From: Acidobacteriota bacterium
Lineage (GTDB): Bacteria; Acidobacteriota; Vicinamibacteria; Vicinamibacterales; UBA2999
Assembly: GCA_020851565.1 (NCBI GenBank)
Contig: JADZCN010000037.1
Span: forward strand, 62,001 to 126,000
Direction of reading: 5' to 3'
Length of the DNA: 64,000 bases
Within the stretch, counting starts at the first letter, position 1, and every line of letters starts with the position of its first letter. Below are positions 8,172 to 16,907 of the stretch, one piece after another. The notes below the pieces were generated by a model that was given only the letters and a program-made list of their open reading frames with translations, was not told where the DNA came from and searched no databases. Made by a program: the position numbers and the translations under genes.

Positions 8172-11100
8172 ATGCATCTTCGATCTGCAGTCGTCTCGTT
8201 CCTGGTGTTCTTCACGCTCGCCGCGGCGCCGCTCGGCGCCCGCGCCGACATCCTGCCGACCTCCCGCGTGCCCTTCGCGTTCGACGGCGAGGTCCTCACC
8301 ACGCTCGCGCACGAGAACGTGCTCTACGTGGGTGGCCGGTTCGGGTTCGTGTCGCCGGCGACGAACCTGTCGCGTGGCTTCGTGGACCTGTCACTCGGCA
8401 GCGCGACGCCCCGACGCGCGTTTCCGCGCTTCAACCCCGGGGCCATCGTCCTGGCGATGGCCGATGACGGTAGCGGAGGGTGGTTCCTCGGCGGGAACTT
8501 CGTGACGGTGGAGGGACAGACGCGCCAGTACCTGGCGCACTTCCTTGCGAGCGGCGCGCTCGATCCACAGTTCTCGCCGGGCTTCACCGGGGAGGTCAGG
8601 GCGCTGGCCCGCGTGGGCAACACGCTCTACGTCGGCGGCAGCTTCACCACCGTGAACGGCACGACGCGGAACCGGGCGGCGGCGTTCAACATCCCGGACC
8701 TCTCGCTGCTGCCGTGGAACCCGAATGTCAACGGCACGGTCTTCGCGATGGCCGTGTCCGGGACGCGCGTCTTCCTCGGCGGCAACTTCACGCAGGTGGG
8801 CGGGGCCCCGCGGACGAACCTGGCCGCGGTGGATGCCACGAGCGGCGCGGTGCAGACGTTCGTCGCGAACACCTCGGGGGGCGTGACCGCGCTCCACGTA
8901 GCCGGGGCGCGGCTCTACGTCGGCGGGTCGTTCGCCACCATTGGTGGCGTGTCGCGCATGAACCTTGCCGCGGTCGATCCCGCTACGGGGGCCGTGCAGG
9001 CCTTCGCCGCGAACACCGATGGCTCCGTCTTCGCCATCCAGTCGTCGGGAACGCGGCTCTTCGTGGGCGGGGGATTCCAGATCGTCGCCGGCGTCGGGCG
9101 GCACAACCTGGCGGCCCTCGACGTGACGAACGGCACCCTCACCGAGTGGACCCCGGAGCCCGGCGCGCTGTCGTCGGCGCTGACGGCCGTGACCGCACTG
9201 GCCGTCGTGGATTCGGTGGTGTACATCGGCGGCGCGTTCGATCACCTCGCCGGCGAGCCGCGCGCGAACATCGCGGCGGTGCCGGCCACCGGCGACGGAC
9301 GGACCGTGCTGCCCTGGAACCCCGGCGTGGATGGGACGGTGCGTGTCCTGACACCGACGGCCACGAGCGTTGCGGCTGGCGGCACGTTCGTGCACCATGG
9401 CGCCCGCGTGCGCCGCGGCCTGGCGGCGTCCGACATGATCACCGGCACGCTGCTGAACCTCGCGCCGCGCCTCGCGGGGGTGGGCACCGAACACGTACGC
9501 GCGCTTGCCGTGATCGGCGACACGCTCTACTTCGGGGGACAGTTCCTGACGGTGGACGGCGGGGCCCGCAGCCGCACGGCGGCCGTCAACCGCCACACAG
9601 GTGCGCTGCTCCCGTGGGTCGCCGACACCAACGACCTCGTGCGCGCGATGGCCGTGCACGGGAACGACCTCTACATCGCCGGGGACTTCACCGTCGTCGG
9701 CAACCAGGCCCGCCCGGGCCTGGCGCTGGTGGACCCCGCCGCTGGCACCACGCTCGCTTTCGCGCCCGGACTCGACGCGGGCGCGGACGTATGGGCGCTC
9801 GAGATCGACGGCGGCACGATGTACGTCGGCGGTACGTTCACCCACCTGCTCTTCCAGCCGCGCAGCCGGCTCGGCGCCATCGACCTCGCGACGCGCACGC
9901 TGACGCCGTTCAACCCGTCGGTGACCGGCACGCGCGTGAGCGGTCTCTTCGCGCGCGGCGGCGAGCTGTTCCTGTCGGGCATCTTCACCCAGGTGGGCGG
10001 GCAGACGCGCCACCACGCTGCGGCGGTTTCGCGCACGACCGGCGGGCCGACCGGGTTCATCCCGATCGTCAACGGCCAGGTCCGCGACATCGCGGTGATC
10101 GACGGGCTTGCGTACCTGGCGGGCGACTTCACGCAGGTGAACGGCGCCCTCCGGGTCATCTTCGCCGCCGTAGACGTGGCCACCGGCGCCAACAACACGA
10201 CCTTCATGCCCGCGCCGACCAGCGACGGGAGCGGCGCGCACCTGTCCGTCGTGGCGGGCTCGCTCATCGCGGGCGCCGAGGCCGTGCCGTTGTCGGGCAT
10301 GCCGCAGCCGTCCAACCTGTTCGTCTTCGCCGACGCCGCGATGGGCGGCGTGCCCGGCCCGCCGTCGGCGCCTTCCGTGATCGCAGCTGGTGGCGATCTG
10401 CGGATGCTGTGGTCTTCGTCAGCCATCGGTGGTCCGCCCACGGGGCACGTGATCGAGGCGGCGAGCACCCCTGGCGGGGCGCCCTTTGCGACCCTGCCCA
10501 CCGGATCGAGCCAGCCGTCGTTCGAGTTCTTCGGCGTGCCGCCGGGCCTCTACTACCTGCGGGTGCGCGCCACCAACACCGCCGGCGCCTCCGTGGCCTC
10601 GCCCGAAGTCGGTGTCGTCTTTGGCAATCCGCTCTGCAGCGCGCCGCCGGCCGCGCCCGAGTGGTCCTACGAGGCGCAGGGCAGCAACGTCACGCTCACC
10701 TGGCCCGACGCCATCGGCCAGGCAACGGGCTACACGCTGGGCGTCGGGAGCGTCGCGGGCGCGTCGGACATCGGGACGTTCGGCGTTGGCGCCGGACCGA
10801 CGTTTGCCGCCGGTGCCGCGCCCGGCGCCTATTTCGCCCGCCTGCAGGCGGGAAGCCCGTGCGGCGTGAGTGCATCGTCGCGGGAAACGGTGATCCTCAT
10901 CGGCGGCGTGACGCCGCCGGCGGCGCCCGTCGTCACCGCAGACGTGGCGGGAAGCACGGTCACGGTGACGTGGAACGCGGTGCCCGGCGCCGTCAGCTAC
11001 CAACTCGACGCGGGTTCGGGCCCGTTGATGAGCAACGTGGCCGCGACGCCCACCGGCGCGACCGCCCTGGTGGCGCACGCCGTGCCGTCCGGCACCTACT

Positions 11101-11174
11101 ACGTGCGGGTCCACGCGATGGCCGCGGGCGGGTTGCGCTCCACCTCGCGCGAGGTCGTGGTGATCGTGCCCTGA
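8172..11174 (+). CDS. Secreted protein with 14 propeller-type repeats and three FN3-like domains (tandem paralogue)
   Basis: 1000 aa with the architecture of the preceding gene: signal peptide (1-25, ending GARA), 14 repeats (LYVGGRF, WFLGGNF, LYVGGSF, LYFGGQF, LYIAGDF and others), three FN3-like domains, and the ending EVVVIVP. The two proteins align almost collinearly (IDPATGAVQAF-type tails, HVIEAASTPGGAPF against FLVEAAATPGGAAF) but clearly differ, so this is an old tandem duplication. It probably acts at the cell surface or extracellularly; the ligand is unknown. The gene ends 3 nt before the convergent transporter stop. Confidence 0.85.
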   Translation: MHLRSAVVSFLVFFTLAAAPLGARADILPTSRVPFAFDGEVLTTLAHENVLYVGGRFGFVSPATNLSRGFVDLSLGSATPRRAFPRFNPGAIVLAMADDGSGGWFLGGNFVTVEGQTRQYLAHFLASGALDPQFSPGFTGEVRALARVGNTLYVGGSFTTVNGTTRNRAAAFNIPDLSLLPWNPNVNGTVFAMAVSGTRVFLGGNFTQVGGAPRTNLAAVDATSGAVQTFVANTSGGVTALHVAGARLYVGGSFATIGGVSRMNLAAVDPATGAVQAFAANTDGSVFAIQSSGTRLFVGGGFQIVAGVGRHNLAALDVTNGTLTEWTPEPGALSSALTAVTALAVVDSVVYIGGAFDHLAGEPRANIAAVPATGDGRTVLPWNPGVDGTVRVLTPTATSVAAGGTFVHHGARVRRGLAASDMITGTLLNLAPRLAGVGTEHVRALAVIGDTLYFGGQFLTVDGGARSRTAAVNRHTGALLPWVADTNDLVRAMAVHGNDLYIAGDFTVVGNQARPGLALVDPAAGTTLAFAPGLDAGADVWALEIDGGTMYVGGTFTHLLFQPRSRLGAIDLATRTLTPFNPSVTGTRVSGLFARGGELFLSGIFTQVGGQTRHHAAAVSRTTGGPTGFIPIVNGQVRDIAVIDGLAYLAGDFTQVNGALRVIFAAVDVATGANNTTFMPAPTSDGSGAHLSVVAGSLIAGAEAVPLSGMPQPSNLFVFADAAMGGVPGPPSAPSVIAAGGDLRMLWSSSAIGGPPTGHVIEAASTPGGAPFATLPTGSSQPSFEFFGVPPGLYYLRVRATNTAGASVASPEVGVVFGNPLCSAPPAAPEWSYEAQGSNVTLTWPDAIGQATGYTLGVGSVAGASDIGTFGVGAGPTFAAGAAPGAYFARLQAGSPCGVSASSRETVILIGGVTPPAAPVVTADVAGSTVTVTWNAVPGAVSYQLDAGSGPLMSNVAATPTGATALVAHAVPSGTYYVRVHAMAAGGLRSTSREVVVIVP

Positions 11175-11177
11175 CCC

Positions 11178-12242
11178 TTACTCGGTCGGCATGTCCTCGG
11201 GCGGGGGGGCGGCGTGACGCGGGCGCGTGAGCGCGTCGAGCAGCGTGCCGGCCGTGACCAGGACGATGGGGCCGAGGACGAGGCCGACGAAGCCAAACGC
11301 GGTGAGCCCGCCCAGCAGGCCGATGAAGACCACCAGGCCGTTGACCGAGGTGCGCCCGCTCAGCAGGAGCGGGCGCAGGAGGTTGTCCACCGAGCCGATC
11401 ACGCCGATGCCGATCCCCGCCAGGACCAGGGCCTTCATTACCTCGCCCGACAGGAGCCACCAGATGGCCACCGGTCCCCAGATGAGCGTGGTCCCCACGA
11501 CGGGGATCACGGCGCACACGGCCATGGCCACGCCCCACGCCGCCGGGGCGCCGACGCCCAGGGCCCAGAAGGCGAGGCCGCCAATGATGCCCTGCACTGC
11601 GGCGACCGACAGGCCCGCGCCTACCGACGCAATGACCAGGTCGTGCGTCGTCCGGATGAGCCGCTCGCGCTCGGCTTCGGGGAAGGGCAGGAGGCGGCGT
11701 ATCAGCTGGCCCGCGCGGTCGCCGTCGCGCAACAGGAAGAACAGCGCGAAGAGCATCACGAAGAGGCTGCCGATCATCGAGGCGAGGTTGGCCACGGCGC
11801 CACCCAGGCGAGGCGCCAGGAAGCTCAGGACCGACTGGGCGGCTTGGCCCAACAGCTGCGTCGGGTCTTCCGGAAGCGCGGCGGGGATGCGCTCGCGGAT
11901 GTTGTCCCACACGATCTGCACGCGCTCGGGCGTTGCCTGGGACGGGAGCTCCTTGGTGAAGGCCACGACCACGGGCAGCTCGCCCAGCAGCATCGACACC
12001 ACCGCGGTGAGCGGGCCGACGATGAGCACGGCGGCGCCGAACGTGGTGATCAGAGCCGCGCGCGTGGGACCGATGCGCGCCGCCAGGCGCCTCCAGGTCG
12101 GGTGCAGCGCCAGTGCGAAGATGGCCGCCCACGCGAGCGGCGCGAAGAAGGGCTGGATGACCTGGAAGGCCAGGTAGGCCATCAGGACGACCACTGCGTA
12201 GAACAGCAGTTCGCCGAACCGCTCGGTGCTCGTTCGCCGCAT
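11178..12242 (-). CDS. AI-2E family transporter (permease)
   Basis: 354 aa, normal for the family. Hydrophobic segments are spread over the chain: about 10-50, 60-90, then a cluster from about 150 to 330. Signature segments include the N-terminal PFFAPLAWAAIFALALHP, the loop FLLRDGDRAGQLIRRLLP, and the C-terminal GLVVFIGLLGGLTAFGFVGL with LGPIVL. Members are inner-membrane exporters or channels; some move autoinducer-2, others act in Na+/H+ exchange, and the sequence does not decide. The start is divergent from secG with a repeat-filled spacer between. Confidence 0.9.
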   Translation of the reverse strand: MRRTSTERFGELLFYAVVVLMAYLAFQVIQPFFAPLAWAAIFALALHPTWRRLAARIGPTRAALITTFGAAVLIVGPLTAVVSMLLGELPVVVAFTKELPSQATPERVQIVWDNIRERIPAALPEDPTQLLGQAAQSVLSFLAPRLGGAVANLASMIGSLFVMLFALFFLLRDGDRAGQLIRRLLPFPEAERERLIRTTHDLVIASVGAGLSVAAVQGIIGGLAFWALGVGAPAAWGVAMAVCAVIPVVGTTLIWGPVAIWWLLSGEVMKALVLAGIGIGVIGSVDNLLRPLLLSGRTSVNGLVVFIGLLGGLTAFGFVGLVLGPIVLVTAGTLLDALTRPRHAAPPPEDMPTE

Positions 12243-12260
12243 CGCAACGCCATGCTAACC

Positions 12261-12397
12261 CAGGGGGCTAGGGTGCATGGGTGCATGGGTGCATGGGTGC
12301 AGGGGTGCATGGGTGCAGGGGTGCATGGGTGCAGCGGTGCAGGGGTGCATGGGTGCAGCGGTGCAGGGGTGCATGGGTGCAAGGGTGCCTGGTGCAT
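12261..12397 (+). repeat. GGGTGCAT/GGGTGCAG tandem array
   Basis: About 17 copies of an 8-bp unit (GGGTGCAT, GGGTGCAG, GCGGTGCAG) lie between divergent genes. They are G-rich on the plus strand, upstream of secG. Immediately after, CCCGCCC-GAA-GGGCGGG at 12424-12440 is a perfect 7-bp stem with a 3-nt loop and no T tract. A TATAGT hexamer at 12497-12502, 44 nt before the secG start, could be a -10 box, but I see no good -35. Confidence 0.85.
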
Positions 12398-12546
12398 CCC
12401 ACCGGCGCCAGGCGCCGGTCCCACCCGCCCGAAGGGCGGGCCCACTGGGGAAGCCCTCACACCGGACCATGGGTCCCCAGCCTGCGGCCCTCGTGGTATA
12501 GTCTGGGTTTGCCGTCCCTTCCGGGGGAGCGGCCCTGTCGATTGCG

Positions 12547-12954
12547 ATGCTCTACTACCTGCTTGTCACGATCTACGTGCTGGTGTGCTTCTTCCTGATT
12601 GTGGTGATCCTGCTGCAACAAGGGAAGGGCGGCGATATTGCCAGCGCGTTTGGCGGGGGCAGCAGCCAGGCGGCGTTCGGCGCGCGGTCGGGGGCGACCC
12701 TGCTGACGCGGGCGACCAGCGTGCTGGCGGCGCTCTTCGTGGTGTTGTCGCTCGTGCTCACGGCCTGGGGCCAGCGCGGTCCTGGCTCGGTGGTGGGCGG
12801 CATCGACGCGCCGCCGCCGGCGCCGCTCCCCGCGGCCACCCAGCCGGCGCCAGCCAGCACGACTCCTCCGGCCCAGCCGGAAGCGACCCCGCCGGCCCAG
12901 CCGGCGACAACCACGCCGCCGCCTCCGGGCGGGGCCACCCCGCCGCCACAATAG
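12547..12954 (+). CDS. secG: Preprotein translocase subunit SecG
   Basis: 135 aa. Two membrane helices (about 3-22 and 54-74) flank the conserved cytoplasmic loop LLQQGKGGDIASAFGGGSSQ and FGARSGATLLTRAT, diagnostic of SecG in the SecYEG channel. A Pro/Ala/Thr/Gln-rich tail of about 55 residues is extra relative to short SecGs and of low complexity. In many bacteria secG follows tpiA; here it is separated from the gap-pgk-tpiA cluster by 18 kb and lies next to a tRNA-Leu. Confidence 0.95.
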   Translation: MLYYLLVTIYVLVCFFLIVVILLQQGKGGDIASAFGGGSSQAAFGARSGATLLTRATSVLAALFVVLSLVLTAWGQRGPGSVVGGIDAPPPAPLPAATQPAPASTTPPAQPEATPPAQPATTTPPPPGGATPPPQ

Positions 12955-12957
12955 GCG

Positions 12958-13005
12958 GAAGTTGGAAGTCAGAAGCTAGAAGTCAGAAGTTAGAAGTCAG
13001 CAGGC
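12958..13005 (+). repeat. GAAGT(C/T)AGAAGT-type repeat
   Basis: Purine-rich 7-8 bp units (GAAGTTG, GAAGTCA, GAAGCTA, GAAGTTA) start 3 nt after the secG stop. The same word family occurs at 18345-18376 and 52820-52860. The remaining sequence up to the tRNA at 13091 shows no gene. Confidence 0.75.
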
Positions 13006-13090
13006 TGAAAGCCAACACCCGGCGCCGCCGGGCAGTCCTCGAAGTCGCCCGGCCGGGACCTTGCCAGGTCATCCCGGTGCTCACCTGAAT

Positions 13091-13177
13091 GCGGAAGTGG
13101 CGGAACTGGCAGACGCACCAGCTTGAGGGGCTGGCGCTCGCAAGAGCGTGGGGGTTCGAATCCCCCCTTCCGCACCA
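13091..13177 (+). tRNA. tRNA-Leu (anticodon GAG)
   Basis: 87 nt including an encoded CCA. The acceptor stem GCGGAAG pairs with CTTCCGC. The anticodon arm is CCAGC-TTGAGGG-GCTGG, giving GAG, which reads CUC and CUU leucine codons. A long variable arm (class II) and the T loop GTTCGAATC are present. Confidence 0.97.
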
Positions 13178-13185
13178 CCCTTGAA

Positions 13186-14019
13186 TCAGTCGTGTCCCGG
13201 CGCCACTGCCGGCGACTCCGCCTCGTCCTCGCGCACCGTCGCCTTCGCCTCAGGCGACGACACGGGCGGCGAGACGGCGGCGGCCACCGCCTCGTCCAGC
13301 GGCTGCACCTTCCGGCGCTCGTCCAGCCGCAGCTCGTCGGTGAGGTCCAGGCGCAGCGGCGTCAGCGACACCCAGCCCTGCTCGACCGCCCAGCGGTCCG
13401 TGCCCTTCTCCGCCTCGTCCAGCGGGCTGACCGTGAACCAGTAGATCGGGCGCCCCATCGGATCCTGCGCGGGCGCGATACGGCCGTCGTACTGCGTGAC
13501 GGACGCGCGCGTCCACACCAGCCCCTTCGGCGACCGCGGCAGGTTCACGTTCACCAGCGAGAGCTGCGACGCCGGGAGCAGCACCTCGAGCACGCGACGG
13601 ATCCAGCGCCCGTAGGAGCCGTGATCGGGCTCGACGCCCGCGGGAGCGCTGATGGCGATTCCCCTCAACCCCAGCAGGGCGGCCTGCTTCGCGGCGGCCA
13701 GCGTGCCCGAGTGCCAGATCGCGTGCCCGAGGTTCAGCCCGAGGTTGACCCCGGACAGCACGACATCCACGCGTTCCCAGAGGTGGGCACCGAGGGCCAC
13801 GCAGTCCGCCGGCGTGCCGTTGACGCGATAGGCCTCGAACTCGTGCACGGTGGTCGGCCGGTACGACAGCGGCCTGGACGAGGTGATGGCATGACCGGTC
13901 GACGAGCGCTCGACGTCAGGCGCCACCACGCGCACGGCGCCGAACTCCGACGCCGCCTTCGCCAGGCACGCCAGCCCCGGGCTGTAGATCCCATCGTCGT
14001 TTGAAATCAGGATGCGCAT
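13186..14019 (-). CDS. surE: 5'/3'-nucleotidase SurE
   Basis: 277 aa. The N-terminus [10 protein letters not shown] carries the metal-binding Asp pair (ND-D). [28 protein letters not shown] and [10 protein letters not shown] are further SurE signatures. The enzyme dephosphorylates nucleoside monophosphates and is associated with stationary-phase survival. The C-terminal 35 residues are a low-complexity Glu/Ala/Pro tail without conservation. The start is divergent from the lipid-kinase gene (79 nt). Confidence 0.93.
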   Translation of the reverse strand: MRILISNDDGIYSPGLACLAKAASEFGAVRVVAPDVERSSTGHAITSSRPLSYRPTTVHEFEAYRVNGTPADCVALGAHLWERVDVVLSGVNLGLNLGHAIWHSGTLAAAKQAALLGLRGIAISAPAGVEPDHGSYGRWIRRVLEVLLPASQLSLVNVNLPRSPKGLVWTRASVTQYDGRIAPAQDPMGRPIYWFTVSPLDEAEKGTDRWAVEQGWVSLTPLRLDLTDELRLDERRKVQPLDEAVAAAVSPPVSSPEAKATVREDEAESPAVAPGHD

Positions 14020-14098
14020 GGTGCGGGAAAAGCAAACCGCTCGCCAGTTCTTCGCGGGTGCGAATCTTGCAGCCTCGGTGGTCGAGCTTGGAGGTGAT

Positions 14099-15037
14099 AT
14101 GCGCGTATCGGTGTTCATCAACGACGAAGCCGGAGGCGAGACCGAAGCCCGGGAGGTGGTTCGATCCATCCAACGCTACGGGCACGACATCGTGCGCCTG
14201 GTTGGGAAGGACGATCGCCTGGAACGGCTGCTCGAGAAGGACGCCGACGCGGTCGTCGCGGGAGGCGGCGACGGGACCATTGCCCGTGTCGCGAAGCTGA
14301 TGGCGGGACGCGCCCAGCCGATGGCGATGCTGCCGCTCGGGACGGCCAACAATATCGCCACCAACCTCGGGTGCACGGCCCCGGTGGACGAGCTGATCAG
14401 GCACTGGTCGCAGGCGCGAATCGGGCACATCGACCTGGGCCGCGTCAGCGGGCCGTTCGGCGAGCGGCACTTCCTCGAAAGTGTCGGCGGAGGCCTCGTT
14501 GCCGAGACCATCGCGCTGATGGATGCCCGTCCGATGAGCGACGCGCTGCCCCCCTCGTGGCGCATCGACCGCGCGATCGACGGCTACCTGGACGAGCTGG
14601 CGGAAGCCGAGCCGCAGCCGTGGTCGCTCATCGTCGACGCGGCCGAGGTCCGCGACGACTTCCTGCTGGTCGAGGTCCTGAACATCGCGTCGATCGGCCC
14701 CCGGATCGTCCTGTCGGACCGCGCGGATCCCTCTGATGGGCTGCTCACGCTCGTGGTGGCCCGGCGCGACGACCGCCAGCGACTGATGCATTACCTCCAC
14801 AGGCGCACCGCGGGCGACGAGCCTCCGCTGTCGCTGCCCTCGTGGACGGCCCGAGAGGTTGTCGTCCGCTCGGGTCACGGGCGGATGCACATCGACGACG
14901 AGGTGATCGACCTCGTGCCGGAGAGCCCGGTGACGGTGTCGATCGAGCCCGGCGCGGTCCGCGTGCTGCTGGGCCCCGCCTCCACCTGCGCGGCGCGCGG
15001 TCGCGTGAGTCGAGGGCGAGCGGTTTGCCCAAGGTGA
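14099..15037 (+). CDS. Diacylglycerol-kinase-type lipid kinase
   Basis: 312 aa, a typical size for the YegS/DagK family. The catalytic signature GGGDGTI is at about 57-63 and is followed by [13 protein letters not shown], the ATP/substrate loop. The C-terminal half ([20 protein letters not shown] and later strands) matches the family's beta-sandwich. It probably phosphorylates diacylglycerol or a related lipid at the inner membrane. The ATG at 14099 is preceded by GGAGGTG, a strong ribosome-binding site although close. An earlier in-frame start at 14012 would overlap surE and lacks such a site. Confidence 0.88.
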   Translation: MRVSVFINDEAGGETEAREVVRSIQRYGHDIVRLVGKDDRLERLLEKDADAVVAGGGDGTIARVAKLMAGRAQPMAMLPLGTANNIATNLGCTAPVDELIRHWSQARIGHIDLGRVSGPFGERHFLESVGGGLVAETIALMDARPMSDALPPSWRIDRAIDGYLDELAEAEPQPWSLIVDAAEVRDDFLLVEVLNIASIGPRIVLSDRADPSDGLLTLVVARRDDRQRLMHYLHRRTAGDEPPLSLPSWTAREVVVRSGHGRMHIDDEVIDLVPESPVTVSIEPGAVRVLLGPASTCAARGRVSRGRAVCPR

Positions 15038-15069
15038 CGCCTGGATTGCTCACAAGGTGGACCGGACCG

Positions 15070-16272
15070 TCACCTCGGAATCGGCACGCGCACACGGTAG
15101 CGGACGGGCTTGCCGTCCCTGGTGGCCGGGCGGAACCTCCACGCCTTGGCGGCCGACACCAGCATCCGATCCTGGAACTGCACGTCCGTCGTGCGCAGGC
15201 GCACCTGATCCACCTCGCCACGCTCGTTCACCAGCAGCTCGAAGTGCGGCGCGCTCGCCGGCGGGGCTGGTTGGGGATCCGACGGCAGCTGCGGGTAGAC
15301 GAGGACTGGCGGCTCGACGTCCGTGTCGGCTTCGGTGAACGGGCCCGGAGGCGGCTCCGGCGGCATGGCGCTCTCCTCGGGTTCCGCGACCGCGATGGGC
15401 AGCGTTTCCGACGGTGGGGCAGGGGCCGCGGGCGCACTGGCCGGCGCCGGGGTCGCGGTCGCCGGCGGCTCGGCGGCCGCGCGCGGAGCGCGGCGCGGCG
15501 CTGATGCCGGCGCGGCTGGTGCGGCCGGCGCCGCGGGTGCCGGTTCCGACGGCGCGAGGCCGATGGCGCGTAGGCCCGCATCCGCCGCGGATGCGAGCGC
15601 TTCCGACGCGGCGGCGACAAGTGAACGTGGTGTCGATGGCGACTCGGCCGATTCCGCGGCGGCGGTGCCATCCGTTGACACGGAGACCTCCGCCGCCGGC
15701 GTCGGCCGCCGGTTCAGATACCAGAGCGCCGCGACCCCTGCCGCGATGAGGAGCAGCAGGACCGTCGCGAGGCCGACCGGCACACGGCGCCGCTCCGCGC
15801 GCGGGTTCTCCGAGTGATCAGGCGCGGCAGAAGGTGTGGATCGCAGCCGGGCGAGTTCCGAGTCGGCTTGCGCCTGGACCTCGGTGGCCAGGGCCCTGGA
15901 CGCGAGCGCGGCAATGGTTGACTTCCTGTTCGGTCGCTCGAAGTAGGCGAGTGCTTCGAGCAACCCGTCGAGGCCCTGTTCCCGTGGAGGTCCGGATGCC
16001 GTGGCCAGGGCCTTCAATTCGGGCGGCGCCGGCTGGCCTTCGAGCATCGAGGCCAGCAGCGTCGTGACCGCGCCTTCGATGTCGCTCGCGTGGCCGCGGC
16101 CATCCACCCTGAGCTCGCCCTTGCCGTTGATCACGCAGGCGGCGGCATCGGCCGGCGTGCCGGCCAGCCGCATCGCCTCCCCGGCCTCGAGGACGACGGC
16201 GACGCTTTCGTGCCAGGCGCGCGGCACGTCCAGATCGATCAGGCGCGCGAGCGAGATGGTCGTCGTGCTCAT
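15070..16272 (-). CDS. Membrane-anchored protein with a TonB-like C-terminal domain
   Basis: 400 aa. A cytoplasmic N-terminal module (about 1-110; ARLIDLDVPRAWHESVAVV) is not recognised. One membrane helix (about 165-188, LATVLLLLIAAGVAALWYL) is followed by a Pro/Ala-rich periplasmic linker of about 150 residues. The C-terminus ends in a TonB-type fold (FELLVNERGEVDQVRL, AKAWRFRPATRDGKPVRYRV). The layout resembles TonB but in canonical TonB the helix is at the N-terminus. It may link a cytoplasmic regulatory domain to the outer membrane. The ATG at 16272 begins MSTTTISLARL; upstream codons look non-coding. Confidence 0.7.
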   Translation of the reverse strand: MSTTTISLARLIDLDVPRAWHESVAVVLEAGEAMRLAGTPADAAACVINGKGELRVDGRGHASDIEGAVTTLLASMLEGQPAPPELKALATASGPPREQGLDGLLEALAYFERPNRKSTIAALASRALATEVQAQADSELARLRSTPSAAPDHSENPRAERRRVPVGLATVLLLLIAAGVAALWYLNRRPTPAAEVSVSTDGTAAAESAESPSTPRSLVAAASEALASAADAGLRAIGLAPSEPAPAAPAAPAAPASAPRRAPRAAAEPPATATPAPASAPAAPAPPSETLPIAVAEPEESAMPPEPPPGPFTEADTDVEPPVLVYPQLPSDPQPAPPASAPHFELLVNERGEVDQVRLRTTDVQFQDRMLVSAAKAWRFRPATRDGKPVRYRVRVPIPR

Positions 16273-16335
16273 GAGCGCGAACCCCCTCGCAGGGTAACCG
16301 GAAACGCCGCCGGGGGATCCACGTAAAATCGCGGG

Positions 16336-16743
16336 ATGCACATGGGTCGCCGCCATTTCATGGGCCTCGCCGCGGCTGCGCTGACCCTGGCGACCGGGCC
16401 GGGCCGTGCCACCGAGGCCGTCGAAGGAGCACTGGGCATGTACGGATTGATCGGGAAGCTGGTCTCACTGCCGGGCCGTCGGGATGAGCTGATGCAGCTG
16501 CTCATCGAGGGCAGCGACCAGATGCCGGGCTGCCTCAGCTACATCGTCGCCGCCGACGCGACCGACCCGAACGCCATCTGGGTCACGGAGGCCTGGGACA
16601 GCGAGGCCAGCCACAAGGCGTCGCTCTCGCTGCCCCAGGTGCGCGAGGCCATCACGAAGGGCAAGCCGCTCATCGCGGGCTTCGGAGAGCGCTTTGTGAC
16701 CGCTCCGCGCGGCGGGCATGGGTTGGGGGCTGCTGTCCATTGA
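16336..16743 (+). CDS. Exported antibiotic-biosynthesis-monooxygenase (quinol monooxygenase-like) protein
   Basis: 135 aa. Residues 1-26 form a probable Tat signal (GRRHFMGLAAAALTLA). The mature part has the ABM ferredoxin-like fold: GLIGKLVSLPGRRDELMQLL, GCLSYIVAADATDP, and IWVTEAWDSEASHKASL. Relatives such as YgiN oxidise quinols or bind haem or antibiotics without a bound metal. Export of an ABM domain by a Tat-like signal is less usual. The stop codon abuts the left arm of a large inverted repeat. Confidence 0.8.
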   Translation: MHMGRRHFMGLAAAALTLATGPGRATEAVEGALGMYGLIGKLVSLPGRRDELMQLLIEGSDQMPGCLSYIVAADATDPNAIWVTEAWDSEASHKASLSLPQVREAITKGKPLIAGFGERFVTAPRGGHGLGAAVH

Positions 16744-16904
16744 TGATTGCTGATTGACGATTGGGCGATTCATTGGGCGATTGCGCGATTGGCGCATTGG
16801 GCCATGGATTGCGTGATTGCCGGATTGCCTCAATGCGCCAATCAGAATGCCCAATGCCCAATCGTCAATCACCCAATGAATCGTCAATCGTCAATCAGCA
16901 ATCA
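16744..16904. repeat. Long inverted repeat filling the whole spacer
   Basis: The left arm (16744-16802) and right arm (16849-16904) are built from CAATCG/CCAATG words and are near-perfect reverse complements over about 56 nt, with a loop of about 46 nt. The left arm begins right after the preceding stop codon and the right arm ends 3 nt before the next ATG. An alternative inner pairing exists: GATTGGCGCATTG (16787-16799) with CAATGCGCCAATC (16831-16843). Confidence 0.85.
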
Positions 16905-16907
16905 CCA

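Noticed and set aside
12255-12598. Cys/His-rich small proteins in the GGGTGCAT array
   Set aside because: The periodic peptides exist in several frames on both strands, the expected result of an 8-bp repeat; no start signal.
14012-14098. Longer N-terminus for the lipid kinase from 14012
   Set aside because: It would overlap the divergent surE start and lacks the GGAGGTG site that precedes the ATG at 14099.
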